DNA of 35,174 nt from Propionivibrio sp. (GCA_029975435.1 JARKPC010000193.1:1-35174); one strand, 5' to 3'; positions 26,151-33,993 are shown, numbered from the stretch's first letter. Numbers and translations are program-made. The notes: generated by a model from the letters alone, not told the origin.

Positions 26151-27122
26151 TCAGGCGTAGACGTCGCGGGTCAATTCATCCGCGGCGGGATAAGGGGATG
26201 CCTCGGCGAAGGCGCGCGCGGCATGGATGCGCGTGGCAACCCTGTCGTCGATGGCGGCGGCCTGTGACGGATTCAGCGCACCCGCAGCCAGGAGGCGATC
26301 GCGGCACAGGGTGATGGGGTCGCGCGCCAGCCAGGCGGCCCGCTCGGCCGGGTCGACATAGGATTGGTCATCCGGCTCGAAATGGCCGCGGGTGCGGTAG
26401 GTCCAGGTTTCCAGCAGATACGGGCGACAACTGGCGCGCACCTGCTCCGCGGCGGCGCGGGCGGCCGCCAGCACGGCGGCAACGTCGTTGCCATCCACCG
26501 TCTGCGCCGGGATCCCATACGACGACGCCCATTCCGAGACATGCTCGCGGCTCATGGCCTCGCGGCGATGCACGAACGCCTGCCAGTGGTTGTTCTCGCA
26601 TACGTAAAGGATGGGCAGGTTCCACAGCGCGGCGAGGTTGAGCGATTCGTGGAAACTGCCCTCGCAGGCCGCGCCGTCGCCGAAGAAACAGGCGACGATT
26701 CCCGGCCAGCCGAGCATGGCCTGCGACAGCGCAACGCCCGGGGCCATGGAAAGTTCTGCGCCGACGATGGTGGAGGTAAGCACGACCCCGAGCTCCTTTA
26801 CCGAGATGTGCAGCGAACCGCTGCGTCCCTTGCAGTAGCCGTCACGGCGCCCCATCACCTCGGCCAGCAGGCGGCCGGGATCGGCTCCGCGCGCCAGCAG
26901 GTGTCCGGCACTGCGATGGTTGGTAAGGATCACGTCATCCGCGCCCAGGGCGTTGACCACGCCCACGGCGGCGGCTTCCTGACCGACCGACGTGCAGGTG
27001 CCGGGGATCGCGCCGGCGTCGCTGCCGGCGACGATCGCTTCTTCGTACGCGCGGATGAGCAGCATCTGCTCGAGCAATGGCCGCGCATCGATTTCGTGGG
27101 GATTGGCGGGATGGGGGGTCAT
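26151..27122 (-). CDS. 2-oxoacid/acetoin dehydrogenase E1 component, alpha subunit
   Basis: A 323-residue TPP-binding alpha subunit. The cofactor motif runs GDGAACEGSFHESLNLAALWNLPILYVCENN (GDG to NN), preceded by CKGRSGSLHISVKELGVVLTSTIVGAELSMAPG, which is standard for PDH/AcoA-type E1 alpha, and followed by SYGIPAQTVDGNDV and the TYRTRGHFEPDD loop. AGGAG lies 6 bases before ATG 27122. The beta subunit begins 19 bases after its stop, so they form one operon. Whether the substrate is pyruvate, a branched-chain oxoacid or acetoin cannot be decided from sequence. Confidence 0.88.
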   Translation of the reverse strand: MTPHPANPHEIDARPLLEQMLLIRAYEEAIVAGSDAGAIPGTCTSVGQEAAAVGVVNALGADDVILTNHRSAGHLLARGADPGRLLAEVMGRRDGYCKGRSGSLHISVKELGVVLTSTIVGAELSMAPGVALSQAMLGWPGIVACFFGDGAACEGSFHESLNLAALWNLPILYVCENNHWQAFVHRREAMSREHVSEWASSYGIPAQTVDGNDVAAVLAAARAAAEQVRASCRPYLLETWTYRTRGHFEPDDQSYVDPAERAAWLARDPITLCRDRLLAAGALNPSQAAAIDDRVATRIHAARAFAEASPYPAADELTRDVYA

Positions 27123-27151
27123 GGCGTCTCCTGTCGTTGATCAGTGGAGAC

Positions 27152-27237
27152 GAGTCTAGGCCGCCCGAGACTCCTGACAAGACGGGCAAAGGCCTCTTAC
27201 GAATCTTTTAAGAAACGGTGAATGAAGATTTAAGAAA
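27152..27237. promoter_or_regulatory. Upstream region of the E1 operon with dyad and 22-base direct repeat
   Basis: GAGTCT (27152-27157) and AGACTC (27168-27173) form a 6-base dyad about 30 bases upstream of the E1 alpha start. Further up, TTTAAGAAA occurs at 27207-27215 and again at 27229-27237, exactly 22 bases (two helical turns) apart, as expected for an activator binding one DNA face. I find no sigma-54 -24/-12 element. The regulatory role is inferred. Confidence 0.35.
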
Positions 27238-27254
27238 ACAGCGCCTCGAGACGC
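27230..27254 (-). terminator. Weak terminator after the GAF gene
   Basis: On the minus strand GCGTC-TCGA-GGCGC (27254-27241) makes a 5-pair stem (one G-U) with a tetraloop just after the stop at 27258, followed by TGTTTTCTT. Short but correctly placed; it would separate the split-barrel genes from the E1 operon. Confidence 0.45.
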
Positions 27255-27257
27255 TTT

Positions 27258-28598
27258 TCAACCACCTTCAAGCAGCCGTAACGGCCGGTCGACCGCGAGC
27301 GAGAACCTTCCTCGTCCGGTCTTGGCCAGATGAATGCCGGCGTCGCGCTCCTCCAGGCGCCGCTGCAGCAGCACCAGGCGCGCTTCCAGGTTGTCGCTCA
27401 CGCCCGGCAGACGGATGCGCGAGTCCACACGCAGACCCTTGTTGGTGAAACTGGTGCGCCGCCGTTCGACAAAATCGGTGAGCAACGCCCACAGGATGGC
27501 GCCGGCCACGCCCTTGATCAGGTAGTCGTCGTCCAGGAACACGCTGTCGGTGGCGCCAAAGTGGCGCACCGCCAGCGGCGATCCGGCCACGACCGGCGCG
27601 GCGTTTTCCGAAGACAGAGGCTCCTCGGCCAGTTCCTCGGCCTGTTGGTGATGCTGGATGGCCAGGCCCAGTTGGGCAGCAAAGGCCACCAGTGCGTCCT
27701 CGTCGTCATACCCGAAGTGCAGGTCGGCAATGCTCTCCACGTAGAGCACGCCAGTGAGACGGTCGAAGGCGGTAATGGGCACGGCCAACTGACTGCGCGC
27801 ATCCGGCAGGCCGGGCAACGGAATGGCGGTTTCCAGCGCGTCGGCATCGCCATCGGCGGCGATGCTGTCGCGCACCGTGCGGCCGTAGGCATATTCACTG
27901 GTCATGAAACCGATGCGAATCGGCGTTCGCTCCCTGGCGCAAATACCTATCACGCCCGCCCCTACCGGGATTTCCGATCCGATCCCGGATTCGGGATACC
28001 CCCGGCTGGCCAGCGTATAAAGCCGCCCGCGTCCGTCGTCATGCATCAACAGCATGACGTGGCCGATGCCGAATTCATCGCCCAGACAGTCGAGCGCCGT
28101 TTCGAGCAGGCACTCCAGCGTTCCGCAACCGGCCAGCCGCTGCGTAGCCCGGCGCAGGGCGGTCAGGTAATTGACCGGAGGCGGGGGTGGCGGCACCGTC
28201 GGCCCCGGCACCTGCTCGATGCCGAGAATGCGATAGACGTCCGATCCCAGCAGGCGGAACACGTCGCTCATTCCTGTATGGGAGGCGATGCCGGCCAGCT
28301 TGGCCTTCATCTGCTCGAACAGCGGGCCCGCCGTCTCGGTACGCAAATAGCGCAAAGTCAGCCGATACTGGGCGCCGGACAGGTGGCTGGTCAGCAGCAG
28401 GCGCACCGGCGAGCCGGCGAGAACGTTCTGCCGCGTTCGGTTGAAGAACTGGTACGACAGGGCGACGTGCTCGTTGTCGATGAACTGCACCTGCGACAAA
28501 TACGCCAGGTTGGGCATGCCTTCTGCGTCACAGGTGGCGATGTGTCCGGGAATGATGCCTTCCAGACACTCGCGGATGGTTTCGATGCGCACGCTCAT
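27258..28598 (-). CDS. Flavin split-barrel (PNPOx-like), GAF and C-terminal helical domain protein
   Basis: A 446-residue protein in three parts. Residues 1-130 are a pyridoxamine-phosphate-oxidase-like split barrel (IIPGHIATCDAEGMPNLAYLSQVQFIDNEHVALSYQFFNRTRQNV). A run of six prolines (136-141) leads to a GAF domain at about 145-318 (LECLLETALDCLGDEFGIGHVMLLM, IPVGAGVIGICARERTPIRIG, SQLAVPITAFDRLTGVLYVES). The last 95 residues (KGVAGAILWALLTDFV, FTNKGLRVD, NLEARLVLLQRRL, KTGRGRFSLAV) look like a winged-helix module, not verified. ATG 28598 overlaps the stop of the upstream partner (ATGA). I infer a flavin- or small-molecule-sensing regulator; the ligand is unknown. Confidence 0.72.
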   Translation of the reverse strand: MSVRIETIRECLEGIIPGHIATCDAEGMPNLAYLSQVQFIDNEHVALSYQFFNRTRQNVLAGSPVRLLLTSHLSGAQYRLTLRYLRTETAGPLFEQMKAKLAGIASHTGMSDVFRLLGSDVYRILGIEQVPGPTVPPPPPPVNYLTALRRATQRLAGCGTLECLLETALDCLGDEFGIGHVMLLMHDDGRGRLYTLASRGYPESGIGSEIPVGAGVIGICARERTPIRIGFMTSEYAYGRTVRDSIAADGDADALETAIPLPGLPDARSQLAVPITAFDRLTGVLYVESIADLHFGYDDEDALVAFAAQLGLAIQHHQQAEELAEEPLSSENAAPVVAGSPLAVRHFGATDSVFLDDDYLIKGVAGAILWALLTDFVERRRTSFTNKGLRVDSRIRLPGVSDNLEARLVLLQRRLEERDAGIHLAKTGRGRFSLAVDRPLRLLEGG

Positions 28599-29071
28599 CG
28601 GGCACCGCCCAGCGGTTCGCCGGCCTTGGGGCCGGGTGTCTGGGAGAAAGCGGCACAGGGCGAATACACGACCGTCGCCAGATCCTCCGCGGCGCAGGCA
28701 AACAGGGTGCGCACCACCTCTTCGGGCAAGCCCAGGGGCAGGACTTCCGCGACAAAATCGGCGGCGTGCGCCTCGACGATGGAAAAATCGGCCGGATCGA
28801 AAGGCTGCACCTGCGCGTCCACCCCTTTCAATTGCACGGTGCGGTTGCTGCTGGGCAGGCTGAAGACATTGGCCACCTTGCCGCTGCGGCGGATATTCTC
28901 CAGGAGCTCCGCCGACTGCGAGCGCTTGACGAACACGCCCACCCGCCGGCCGCCATCGAGCACCTTGCAGCCCATCCCACGGCTCATGCTCGCCAGGCGA
29001 TCCGGCCCGCAGGCCGCCAGGCTGATGCTGACGCCGGACTGGATGAAGGCAATGTTGTCGCTGTCGAGCAT
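28595..29071 (-). CDS. PNPOx-like flavin split-barrel protein
   Basis: A 158-residue protein with the pyridoxamine-5'-phosphate-oxidase-like start LDSDNIAFIQSGVSISLAACGPDRLASMSRGMGCKVLDGGRRVGVFVKRS, which is the strand pattern of small FMN-binding split barrels, followed by SGKVANVFSLPSSNRTVQLKG. Its function is unknown. ATG 29071 has GGGAG 5 bases upstream; the longer open frame runs back into the hydratase gene and is rejected. Its stop overlaps the start of the PNPOx-GAF gene, so the two are translationally coupled and probably act as partners, perhaps as a heterodimer of two split barrels. Confidence 0.7.
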   Translation of the reverse strand: MLDSDNIAFIQSGVSISLAACGPDRLASMSRGMGCKVLDGGRRVGVFVKRSQSAELLENIRRSGKVANVFSLPSSNRTVQLKGVDAQVQPFDPADFSIVEAHAADFVAEVLPLGLPEEVVRTLFACAAEDLATVVYSPCAAFSQTPGPKAGEPLGGAR

Positions 29072-29144
29072 TGGGCTCCCGGGAAGTGGGCAGGGCAATG
29101 GCCACTTCGACAGCGAGTCCTGGCGGAAAGTGCCTGCTACCCGA

Positions 29145-29933
29145 TCACCCGCCAAATTGCGGCTTGCGCTTTTCCACGAACGCGCGCACCCCTTCGAGTC
29201 CATCGGGCGAACGGCTCAGTTCAACAATCTGCCGGGTTTCGCGTTCCATGTGCGATTCCAGCGAGTCGTTCAGCGACAGCGCCATCAGCTTCTTCACTCC
29301 GCCATAGGCCCGCGTCGGGCCGTTGGCCAGCTGGTTGGCCAGCGCGTCGACTTCCGCCGCCAAGTCGGCTTGCGGCACCACGCGGTTGACCAGCCCCCAT
29401 TCGAGCGCTTCCTGCGCGGTCAGGGAGCGATTGGTGAGGAACAGTTCCATGGCCCGGCGCCGTCCGATCAGGCGCGGCAGATAGTACGTCGCGCTGCCGT
29501 CGGGCGTCAGGCCGATCTGCGTATAGGCGCTGGTAAACACGGCATTGTCGGCCGCGATCGCCAGGTCGCAGGCGGCGGCCAGTCCCAAGCCGGCACCGGC
29601 AGTGACGCCGTTGATCGCCGCGATCACCGGCACTTCCATCCAGGCCAGGCGCGCGACAGCCATGTGCATGAATCCTGTCACTTCCTTGAGCAACAGATCG
29701 ACGGTCTGCGGATCCCTGGCGAAGGAAGCCACATCGCCCCCGGCGCAAAACGCCTTGCTGCCGGAACCGGTGAGCACCACGGCTCGCACCGAGCGGTCCG
29801 AGCCGCAACGGTTGACGATATCGCAAAGCTCCTTCATGCAGTCCAGATCCAGCGCGTTGTAGGACTTCGGCCGGTTGATCGTGATGCGGGCGACGTGATT
29901 CTCCAGTCGGTACTCAAAATTGTCGTAGTTCAT
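29145..29933 (-). CDS. Enoyl-CoA hydratase/isomerase family protein
   Basis: A 262-residue crotonase-fold protein. It has ARITINRPKSYNALDLDCMKEL, the oxyanion-hole segments KAFCAGGDVASF and NGVTAGAGLGLAAACDLAIAA, and the C-terminal GVKKLMALSLNDSLESHMERE. In the second catalytic position the sequence reads GLTPDGSATYYLPRLIG, with Asp where classical hydratases have Glu; this resembles PaaG-type 2-(1,2-epoxyphenyl)acetyl-CoA isomerases, so isomerase activity is as likely as hydration. ATG 29933 is chosen at the normal family start; an upstream in-frame start at 29975 would add 14 atypical residues. It lies 73 bases upstream of the split-barrel pair on the same strand. Confidence 0.87.
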   Translation of the reverse strand: MNYDNFEYRLENHVARITINRPKSYNALDLDCMKELCDIVNRCGSDRSVRAVVLTGSGSKAFCAGGDVASFARDPQTVDLLLKEVTGFMHMAVARLAWMEVPVIAAINGVTAGAGLGLAAACDLAIAADNAVFTSAYTQIGLTPDGSATYYLPRLIGRRRAMELFLTNRSLTAQEALEWGLVNRVVPQADLAAEVDALANQLANGPTRAYGGVKKLMALSLNDSLESHMERETRQIVELSRSPDGLEGVRAFVEKRKPQFGG

Positions 29934-30049
29934 CGGGTTTCTCTCTGAAAGGTTCTTGTACGGTTCAACAACCAATGGGCGAATACTACCCCCTTCTCAT
30001 GCGCCGATGGACGCAGCGAGTCTCAGGTCGGGTCAGGCCGGCCGGCGGA

Positions 30050-30898
30050 TCAAACGCACTGGGAGAGTCTGGACACAAGCACAGACTCCCCATCCAGCAA
30101 ATCCTGGAAGGCCGTATCGCAGAACACCGCGAATTCGCGACAGCGTTGCGGACCGATGACATCGCCAGCACTGGCTGTTTTTGCCGGGTGGCACATCAGG
30201 AGATCACCGTCCCGGGCTTCCCTGAACCAGGCCGCCAGGTATTCCCGGTAAAGCTCACTGTCCGCCTGGAAATCGTACACGCCGAGCAATCGGCGGTTCA
30301 TTCGAATGCCGTTTCCTTGCGCCAACTGTTGCATTGCACCTGCCCCCAGGGCAGCGATGATGCGCGCCTTCAACCGGCAGGAAGCAGGAACGGGACAGGG
30401 GCTGGTCGAACGCAGCCACAAGGAGCGACCGGGATAGCGCCGGTTGATGACGTCGACCAGACCATCCCGGATGACGGGCAACTGATGCACGTGCTGATGA
30501 CCGTCGATGAAATCCGGCGCGCATCCGAACGCCTGTTCGAAAGCATCGAGCTGAGTCTCGATCCCGGCCACGAGCGCGGTTTTTTGCACCCGTCGCAGGT
30601 AGCACTCGACGATCAGGCGCGGCAGCGGTCTCTGCTGCGGGTTGTCACCAATGGGCTCGGAGAAGTTAAGATGCAGCCCTATATCGACAGGAAGCGACTT
30701 CAGGGCCTTGGCATTGGCCATCAGCGTCGGGCCTTGGCCGAGGCAGCTGACAGCGCTGAGGCGCCCCATTCCCGATAGCTCCAGGATACCGTCGTCGATG
30801 CCGTGATTCATGCCGAAATCGTCGGCGCAAATGGCGATCCTTTTGATTTGAGGCCCTTCGGTCGTGGCGGCAGGCGGTTTTTGACAGGTACTGTGCAT
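30050..30898 (-). CDS. YdjC/ChbG-family deacetylase, NaxD/LgmC-like
   Basis: A 282-residue carbohydrate deacetylase. The metal-site motifs are ICADDFGMNHGI (D26, D27), GLHLNFSEPIG (H76) and FIDGHQHVHQLPV (H134, H136). Family members remove an acetyl group from N-acetylhexosamines. In Francisella and Acinetobacter NaxD, and in the Bordetella Lgm locus, a YdjC-family enzyme deacetylates polyprenyl-linked N-acetylhexosamine before lipid A is decorated. The neighbours here (GtrA flippase, ArnT-like and ArnC-like proteins) match that context, and no hopanoid genes are present to suggest HpnK. Its ATG at 30898 shares bases with the divergent gtrA ATG at 30897, and no ribosome site is visible. Longer frames to 31018 run antisense to gtrA. 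Confidence 0.75.
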   Translation of the reverse strand: MHSTCQKPPAATTEGPQIKRIAICADDFGMNHGIDDGILELSGMGRLSAVSCLGQGPTLMANAKALKSLPVDIGLHLNFSEPIGDNPQQRPLPRLIVECYLRRVQKTALVAGIETQLDAFEQAFGCAPDFIDGHQHVHQLPVIRDGLVDVINRRYPGRSLWLRSTSPCPVPASCRLKARIIAALGAGAMQQLAQGNGIRMNRRLLGVYDFQADSELYREYLAAWFREARDGDLLMCHPAKTASAGDVIGPQRCREFAVFCDTAFQDLLDGESVLVSRLSQCV

Positions 30899-31295
30899 GA
30901 AGAAAATGATAAAGGAGGTTAGCTGGTTTATCGCCGTTGGTTGCGCGGCAGCGGCTACGCACTGGATGGTCGCGGTAACCTGTGTCGACCGGGCCGGAGT
31001 CTCACCGCTCGTCGCCAACGTGCTGGGTTGGCTGGTGGCTTTCTCCGTCTCGTTCTGGGGCCATTACCGGCTGACGTTCCGTCACCAGAGGAAAGAGCTT
31101 GCCACGGCTTTCAGGCGCTTCTTCCTCCTTTCGGCGGGGGGTTTCCTGATTAACGAACTCTCCTACGCCCTCCTCCTGAAGGCCACATCGGTTCCTTACG
31201 ATCTTCTCCTAGCAGCGATTCTGGTGGCCATCGCCTTTCTTACTTTCGTTATCAGCCGGCTGTGGGCTTTCCGTCACAAAGAGGCAGCGTGTTGA
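30897..31295 (+). CDS. GtrA-family flippase-like membrane protein
   Basis: A 132-residue protein with four membrane helices and the GtrA pattern: WFIAVGCAAAATHWMVAV, SPLVANVLGWLVAFSVSFWGHYRLTF, RRFFLLSAGGFLINELSYALLL, FLTFVISRLWAFRHKE. GtrA proteins are thought to flip polyprenyl-phosphate-linked sugars across the inner membrane. It would move the product of the ArnC-like enzyme to the ArnT-like one. It lies antisense between the other two module genes: its start overlaps that of the deacetylase and its last 44 bases overlap the 3' end of the GT39 gene. ATG 30897 has AGGT 7 bases upstream; ATG 30906 is an alternative. Confidence 0.82.
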   Translation: MKKMIKEVSWFIAVGCAAAATHWMVAVTCVDRAGVSPLVANVLGWLVAFSVSFWGHYRLTFRHQRKELATAFRRFFLLSAGGFLINELSYALLLKATSVPYDLLLAAILVAIAFLTFVISRLWAFRHKEAAC

Positions 31296-32844
31296 TTGTA
31301 TCGGGAGTCAAACGCCACAAAACATTCTGCCTTTCCCTGGCGTAAACCGGTTGGTTTTTCAACCACGGCAAGATTCCTTCCGCCCTCGAGGTTCCGAGGA
31401 TCCACAGCGCTCCGGATGCATGGTGGCACACTGTCTTGTCGAACGCCGGGGGCGTCATCAGGACGGTTTTCGCCCTTTCCGGGTCGAATTGTCCGGCGTC
31501 GAACAGTTCCTTGCGCCAATCGTCGTCTCGGGGAATTCCGGGATCGTTCCAATTGGCGACGAACCAGATCGGCTTGGACGACCTCAGGTAAAACGGCACG
31601 TCGTATCTGTGTACTCCAACCATGACGAACTGATCGCCGGCGGCAAAAACGGGCCTGATCGATTCTGCCAGCGGCTTGGTTGAATCTTTGTAGGCAAAGA
31701 CCAACGCGATCGCCGCCCCCGCGCAGATGAATGTTGCCGCTCCCAGTGTGCGGGAAAACCAGCGTTGCGCCGCGTCCGGGTCGCGTTGCGTCCAGGACGA
31801 GAAGACTTCGGCGACAAACCAGGCCAGCGGCGGCACCGCGGGCAGGATATAGCCGACCAGCTTGGAACTGGGAAGCGAGAAGAAAGCCAGGATCAGCCCC
31901 AGCCAGATGGCCATCAGGCTGCGCAGCGGGTCCGACTCGGCGCCTTGCCGGTTGCGACCGGCAGCCCTGGCGATCCAGAGAGACCAGGGCAGCGTCAGCA
32001 GCAGAAGCACCGGGAGATAGAACCAGAACGGCTGCGGGTTGTTGAAACCCGTTTCCGAAAAGCGCTTGAAGTGGTGATACACGACGAAATAGTCGTAAAA
32101 ACCGGGATAAAGATGCTGCATCCAGTAAAACCACGGCAGCGCGATCAGCATGAACACCAGGATCGCCTCGAGGCGGAACATCGGCAGCATCAAACGCCAC
32201 TGACGGCGCCAGAGAAGCCAGAAGAACAGCACGCCTCCCGGAAGGACGATACCTATCAGGCCCTTGGCCAGAACGCCCAGCGCAGCGAAGGCATAAGCAG
32301 TCGCCAGAGCGCCGCGGCAGGGCTGATTACGCTCCATGCGCAGTATGGCATCGGCCCCTGACAGGATGGTCAGCGAAATCATGCCGGCGACCAGCATATC
32401 CAGGTTGGCAAATTGCGCACCGAAGAAGAACAGCGGTTGCGTTACGAGGATGATCGTCGCCAGCGTCGCGAACCGGCTGCTGCGATAACGGCGCAGGAAC
32501 AGGAATAACCCGCCGACCGTCAGGATAGCCGCGAGCAGCGATGGCAGGCGCCCGGCCCACTCGCCGACGCCAAGAATTTTCATTCCGGCGGCGCTGATCC
32601 AGTAAAACAGCTGCGGCTTGTGGAAATAAGGCAAGCCGTCGATGACCGGAACCAGCCAGTTTCCCGAGGACACCATCTCCCACGCAACACCGACATAACG
32701 CCCCTCGTCGGGCAGCATTAGCGGTCGCAAGCCGGCCAGCAGCATCAGCCACAGCGCCGCGGCAACAATCACCGCCACAGGCGAGTTGCCTTCAATCAGG
32801 CGAGACGCGGCACCAGGACGAAAAATCGAACCGAAGCAAATCAT
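31252..32844 (-). CDS. GT39 (ArnT-like) lipid A glycosyltransferase
   Basis: A 530-residue integral membrane transferase of the PMT/ArnT type. After the first helix comes MLPDEGRYVGVAWEM, corresponding to the catalytic acidic loop of ArnT, then LPYFHKPQLFYWISAAGMKILGVGEWAGRLPSLLAA, and FFSLPSSKLVGYILPAVPPLAWF in the C-terminal membrane half, followed by a periplasmic domain. ArnT-like enzymes move an amino sugar from a polyprenyl carrier to lipid A phosphates. Its ATG overlaps the GT2 stop (ATGA, 32844-32841), so the donor-making enzyme and transferase are coupled. The sugar is more likely a hexosamine than aminoarabinose because no arnA/arnB genes are here. Confidence 0.85.
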   Translation of the reverse strand: MICFGSIFRPGAASRLIEGNSPVAVIVAAALWLMLLAGLRPLMLPDEGRYVGVAWEMVSSGNWLVPVIDGLPYFHKPQLFYWISAAGMKILGVGEWAGRLPSLLAAILTVGGLFLFLRRYRSSRFATLATIILVTQPLFFFGAQFANLDMLVAGMISLTILSGADAILRMERNQPCRGALATAYAFAALGVLAKGLIGIVLPGGVLFFWLLWRRQWRLMLPMFRLEAILVFMLIALPWFYWMQHLYPGFYDYFVVYHHFKRFSETGFNNPQPFWFYLPVLLLLTLPWSLWIARAAGRNRQGAESDPLRSLMAIWLGLILAFFSLPSSKLVGYILPAVPPLAWFVAEVFSSWTQRDPDAAQRWFSRTLGAATFICAGAAIALVFAYKDSTKPLAESIRPVFAAGDQFVMVGVHRYDVPFYLRSSKPIWFVANWNDPGIPRDDDWRKELFDAGQFDPERAKTVLMTPPAFDKTVCHHASGALWILGTSRAEGILPWLKNQPVYARERQNVLWRLTPDTINTLPLCDGKPTAG

Positions 32845-33833
32845 TTCTTGTTTTCCGCGTTCTGCTGTCCCAGTTGTTGCCTAATGACGTAAAGGGGGCG
32901 CTGCTTCACTTCGTCGAAGATGCGGCCGATATAGGCGCCAATCGTACCGAAGGCCAGCAGGTTGATACCGGAAAAGAAGAACATGGCCGTAACAATGGTT
33001 GTCCACCCGGACACTTCATGCCCGTGCAAGAGATAATCGAGCACCAGATAGCCGCCGTAGCCAAAGGAACACAGGGCAAGCAGGCTGCCGGTCACGCTCA
33101 GCATGTGCAGTGGCCAGGTCGAAAACGCGGTGATCCCGTCGACGGCAAGACTGACGAGTCTGAACGGGTGGAAGTTGCTTGCGCCGTGAACCCGTACCGT
33201 GGGCTTATAGAATATCGACTCGGTGTTGAAACCAACCCAGGCGTAAAGCCCTTTCATGAAGCGAGTGCGTTCCGGGAGGTTAAGGAGGGCATTCACCACC
33301 CGACGGTCCATCAGGCGGAAGTCCCCGGCATTTTCCGGAATATCGATCCGGCGGTTGCTCCCCAGAATGCGGTAGAAGACGCGAACGCCAATGCGCTTCA
33401 GCCAGGATTCATCCATGCGATCCTGCCTCACCGCATAGACCATATCGGCGCCGGCGTTCCAGCGCTTCACCATATCGGGAATCAGAGAGAGCGGATGCTG
33501 CAGGTCCGCATCGAGGCAGATGACGACATCGCCGGTCGACGCCTCCAATCCGGCCGTGAGCGCGGCTTCCTTGCCGAAATTGCGCGACAGCTGGATATAC
33601 CGGTAACCCGGCGTTGCCGAAAGACTCGCCATCAATTGCGGCGTGGCGTCCTTGCTGCCGTCGTCGACCAGGAGAATTTCCCAGGCGGAACTGATCCCTT
33701 CAAGAAGTTCCGCCAGTGCGGGTAACAGGAGGAGCAGATTGTCGTATTCATTCAAGGCCGGAACGATGCAGCTGATGCTCGGCTTCTCCGCGCCCGGCGC
33801 TCGATCCGACACCGACGTGGGCAGAGTGTTCAT
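32841..33833 (-). CDS. Polyprenyl-phosphate glycosyltransferase, ArnC/GtrB-like (GT2)
   Basis: A 330-residue DPM1-type transferase. The GT2 core has SCIVPALNEYDNL, EILLVDDGSKDAT, LSRNFGKEAALTAGLEASTGDVVICLDADLQHPLSLI (metal-binding DAD) and RFMKGLYAWVGF; two C-terminal membrane helices follow (about 235-300). It attaches a nucleotide-activated sugar to undecaprenyl phosphate on the cytosolic face. FlmF2 of Francisella and LgmA of Bordetella have this layout. ATG 33833 is chosen because GGGAG lies 5 bases upstream; the open frame runs further but through the leader. It is the first gene of the operon with the GT39 transferase and is preceded by the PmrA-type promoter at 33945-33977. Confidence 0.88.
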   Translation of the reverse strand: MNTLPTSVSDRAPGAEKPSISCIVPALNEYDNLLLLLPALAELLEGISSAWEILLVDDGSKDATPQLMASLSATPGYRYIQLSRNFGKEAALTAGLEASTGDVVICLDADLQHPLSLIPDMVKRWNAGADMVYAVRQDRMDESWLKRIGVRVFYRILGSNRRIDIPENAGDFRLMDRRVVNALLNLPERTRFMKGLYAWVGFNTESIFYKPTVRVHGASNFHPFRLVSLAVDGITAFSTWPLHMLSVTGSLLALCSFGYGGYLVLDYLLHGHEVSGWTTIVTAMFFFSGINLLAFGTIGAYIGRIFDEVKQRPLYVIRQQLGQQNAENKK

Positions 33834-33944
33834 TGTGGCTCCCTGAAACATTATTGATATTGGCTCCTGCTCACTATAGCCGGCGCTGGCACCGCACACA
33901 GACGGAGAAGTGGCTCTTGGTGATCCTGCCGGGAAAAAGGCGGA

Positions 33945-33977
33945 AAGATACGCCACCAAGCTTAAGAGTAGCTTAAG
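33945..33977 (-). promoter_or_regulatory. PmrA-type box and -10 for the GT2-GT39 operon
   Basis: CTTAAG (33961-33966), 5 bases, CTTAAG (33972-33977) matches the PmrA/BasR box pattern of two CTTAAT/G half-sites 5 bases apart. On the minus strand TATCTT (33950-33945) lies exactly 10 bases beyond the box, the spacing expected for an OmpR/PhoB-type activator. The leader to ATG 33833 would be about 105 bases. Confidence 0.68.
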
Positions 33978-33993
33978 CATCAAAATCGGCCAC

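Noticed and set aside
27330..29948. 872-codon open frame on the plus strand
   Set aside because: Antisense to the GAF, split-barrel and hydratase genes, all of which have convincing motifs and ribosome sites. Its length reflects GC-rich codon bias.
30899..31018. Upstream extension of the deacetylase to 31018
   Set aside because: It would run antisense through gtrA; the family domain begins about 18 residues after ATG 30898, so the extension is unnecessary.
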